Part shown: positions 5,299 to 6,530 of the stretch, one piece after another | How positions within the stretch are numbered: the stretch's first letter is position 1 | Layout: every line of letters starts with the position of its first letter | DNA from: Bacillota bacterium | Lineage (GTDB): Bacteria > Bacillota > Clostridia > Clostridiales > Clostridiaceae | Length of the DNA stretch: 6,530 bases | Reading direction: 5' to 3' | Assembly (NCBI GenBank): GCA_023435985.1 | Contig: JAEZKY010000223.1 | Coordinates: 1-6,530, forward strand | Notes under the pieces: generated by a model | Databases searched by the model: none | The model's input: only the letters and a program-made list of their open reading frames with translations | What the model was told of the DNA's origin: nothing | Program-made: the position numbers and the translations under genes

Positions 5299-5988
5299 TC
5301 AATCTAACTCATTAATTCCCTTCCTATATAGACCATCACTATCAAATAAATCACTAATTTCAATAGACAATCTACTCTTCTCTTCAAGAACTTTTTCTCT
5401 CTCTTCATCCGTGTACTTTTCAACATAATCGATTATTTCTATATCACCATTATAAAAATTATTTTCATACTTCTTTATCAAATTCTTGTATTCCATAACA
5501 ACATGATCATTTTTTAAATGATAGTTTATTGGACCACTATCATGAAAGTTTATCGAAAGGTGATTCGGATTACTCTTTATTTTAGATAACGCCACCTCCA
5601 ATATTTCCATTTGGATAGGGGTTAGATCTATTGATATTCTAGTTTCTCTATTTGATATTTCCTCTGGAACTGAAATCTCATTCCAACACCATATTCTAAC
5701 ATTCGCTTGCTTAGCATATTCCTTATGGAAATTGATAATTGCTTGATATAAATTAAAAACTTCTATTTCATTATCAAGTTCACAAATTTCATCTAAAAAT
5801 AAATCATTATCACTTCCCGTTCCATATGCATCTCGTAATTCAAATTTCCATTTTCCATCTTCTTTCCAAATTTCCAAATCTACAAGAAACTCACCATAAG
5901 TTGATTTTGATAAATTGTTTTTAAATTTTATCATCATTCTATAAAAATTTAATTCTAATTGCTCTGTTAAAATTTCTTTAATATCCAT
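5299..5988 (-). CDS. Hypothetical protein of 229 residues, family not recognised
   Basis: The start is ATG at 5988, preceded by GTGAGG with 9-10 nt spacing. A longer reading from 6036 would add 16 residues and bury that ribosome site. The product is acidic and looks soluble, with no signal peptide or membrane segment. The first half (about 15-100) has strand-like stretches (FLVDLEIWKEDGKWKFELRD) and acidic DNDLFLDEICELDNE. The middle has an aromatic RIWCWNEI segment and ISIDLTPIQMEILEVALSKI. The last 50 residues are a charged helix (YVEKYTDEEREKVLEEKSRL). No catalytic or nucleic-acid-binding motif is evident. It lies 181 bp downstream of the TnpC-like gene on the same strand, without a clear promoter (only a -10-like TATAAT at 6066-6061) or a terminator after it. 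Before the transposon arrived it stood about 70 bp from the convergent repressor gene's stem-loop. Confidence 0.75.
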   Translation of the reverse strand: MDIKEILTEQLELNFYRMMIKFKNNLSKSTYGEFLVDLEIWKEDGKWKFELRDAYGTGSDNDLFLDEICELDNEIEVFNLYQAIINFHKEYAKQANVRIWCWNEISVPEEISNRETRISIDLTPIQMEILEVALSKIKSNPNHLSINFHDSGPINYHLKNDHVVMEYKNLIKKYENNFYNGDIEIIDYVEKYTDEEREKVLEEKSRLSIEISDLFDSDGLYRKGINELD

Positions 5989-6169
5989 TATTCTAATCCT
6001 CACTTTATTTATTATTCTTACAATCTGCAATTTCACGTACTAAGTTGCACTATTAATTTTATTATATAACTCTATTTAGTTTCGTATATTTACACCTACA
6101 AAATCACAATTACAGTATTTGTATCTTTATAAGTAATCACACCATAATAAATTTTTTTATATTTTAATC
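5989..6169. other. Intergenic spacer between the TnpC-like and hypothetical genes
   Basis: This very AT-rich 181-bp spacer holds the ribosome site of the 229-residue gene and a minus-strand TATAAT at 6066-6061. No acceptable -35 box lies 16-18 nt upstream of that hexamer, and I find no stem-loop after the TnpC-like stop. Read-through from the upstream gene is therefore possible. Confidence 0.4.
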
Positions 6170-6530
6170 CTAAAGTCCCAACATTTCTTTAGTAAACTTA
6201 TATTCTTTTTGAAGTCTCTTATATTTTTCCTCTAATTCTTTTTTTTCTTGTTTCAATTTCTTATTCTCTCTTAAAATAGCTGAAAACTCTTGTTTAAGAT
6301 TGGGTGTTAATAATACTTTTTCTTCATCCTTATATTCAGCAATAATTTCCTTATAAGGATTTCTATTAAGTGTTGATAACGATAATCCAGATAATTCTAC
6401 TAATTCATCATATATTAGTGGAATCTTTTCAGTTCTAAAATAATTTAAAGCTTTTAACAGTACTTTCTTATTTTTTTGTACTTTTCTCTTTCTTGCTTCT
6501 TCTAGATTTTTAGATCCATTTATTCCTCTT
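6170..6530 (-). CDS. TnpC-like (DUF6262, Tn554-type) protein, N-terminus cut off by window edge
   Basis: The minus-strand frame is open from the window edge to TAG at 6172-6170, giving the last 119 residues. It starts RGINGSKNLEEARKRK..., continues with KVLLKALNYF and then IPLIYDELVELSGLSLSTLNRNPY, which reads as a short HTH. It ends in a long charged coiled coil (about the last 45 residues: LRENKKLKQEKKELEEKYKRLQKEY). This order (basic N-terminus with R...K..K, an 'I...E.....G.S..TLxRNP' HTH, C-terminal coiled coil) is that of TnpC/DUF6262 proteins. They accompany the two tyrosine recombinases TnpA and TnpB of Tn554-type elements and affect transposition efficiency and orientation. The recombinase genes would lie further right, outside the window. 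The resemblance is by eye, so any small HTH/coiled-coil protein remains possible. Confidence 0.6.
   Translation of the reverse strand, partial: RGINGSKNLEEARKRKVQKNKKVLLKALNYFRTEKIPLIYDELVELSGLSLSTLNRNPYKEIIAEYKDEEKVLLTPNLKQEFSAILRENKKLKQEKKELEEKYKRLQKEYKFTKEMLGL

Overview
The window is very AT-rich, has strong GAGGTG/AGGAG-type ribosome binding sites, and encodes Lys/Ile/Asn/Glu-rich proteins. This fits a low-GC Firmicute, most likely Clostridium-like; a Bacillus cereus-group plasmid cannot be excluded from sequence alone. It is an accessory region made of two layers: an older gene cluster, and a Tn3-family transposon inserted into it.

Left part (1-1909). A long minus-strand gene, cut by the window edge, encodes a GHKL (Hsp90/MutL/MORC-type) ATPase with a C-terminal segment resembling a PD-(D/E)XK nuclease. 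A small Xre-type repressor is transcribed divergently from it. The ~105-bp gap between them holds a perfect 11-bp-arm palindrome, a good operator candidate. The repressor gene ends in a perfect 21-bp stem-loop.

Middle part (1915-5226). This is a complete Tn3-family element by its ends: 38-bp inverted repeats of the Tn4430 type (31 of 38 positions agree) and a perfect 5-bp target duplication, AGTTA. Its minus-strand transposase gene is dead, truncated to the catalytic and C-terminal part and full of stops and frameshifts. A second, tiny transposase C-terminus on the plus strand, followed by a decayed internal Tn3 end at 3428-3464, shows that the element has a composite history. The only intact genes are the passengers: an intracellular subtilisin (IspA-type, with full catalytic triad and the LIPY-type propeptide motif) and, 31 bp downstream, a small coiled-coil plus beta-rich protein of unknown function. 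A stem-loop terminator closes this operon just inside the right end.

Right part (5231-6530). Two minus-strand genes follow: an unrecognised 229-residue protein, and the C-terminal part of a small HTH plus coiled-coil protein resembling TnpC (DUF6262) of Tn554-type integrative elements. If that is right, the ATPase/repressor cluster and the 229-residue gene may be cargo of a larger Tn554-like island, into which the Tn3-type element later jumped.

How the genes may work together (inference): the repressor probably controls the ATPase/nuclease, in a layout typical of mobile defence modules. The protease and its neighbour probably form a two-gene functional unit, kept intact while the transposase decayed.
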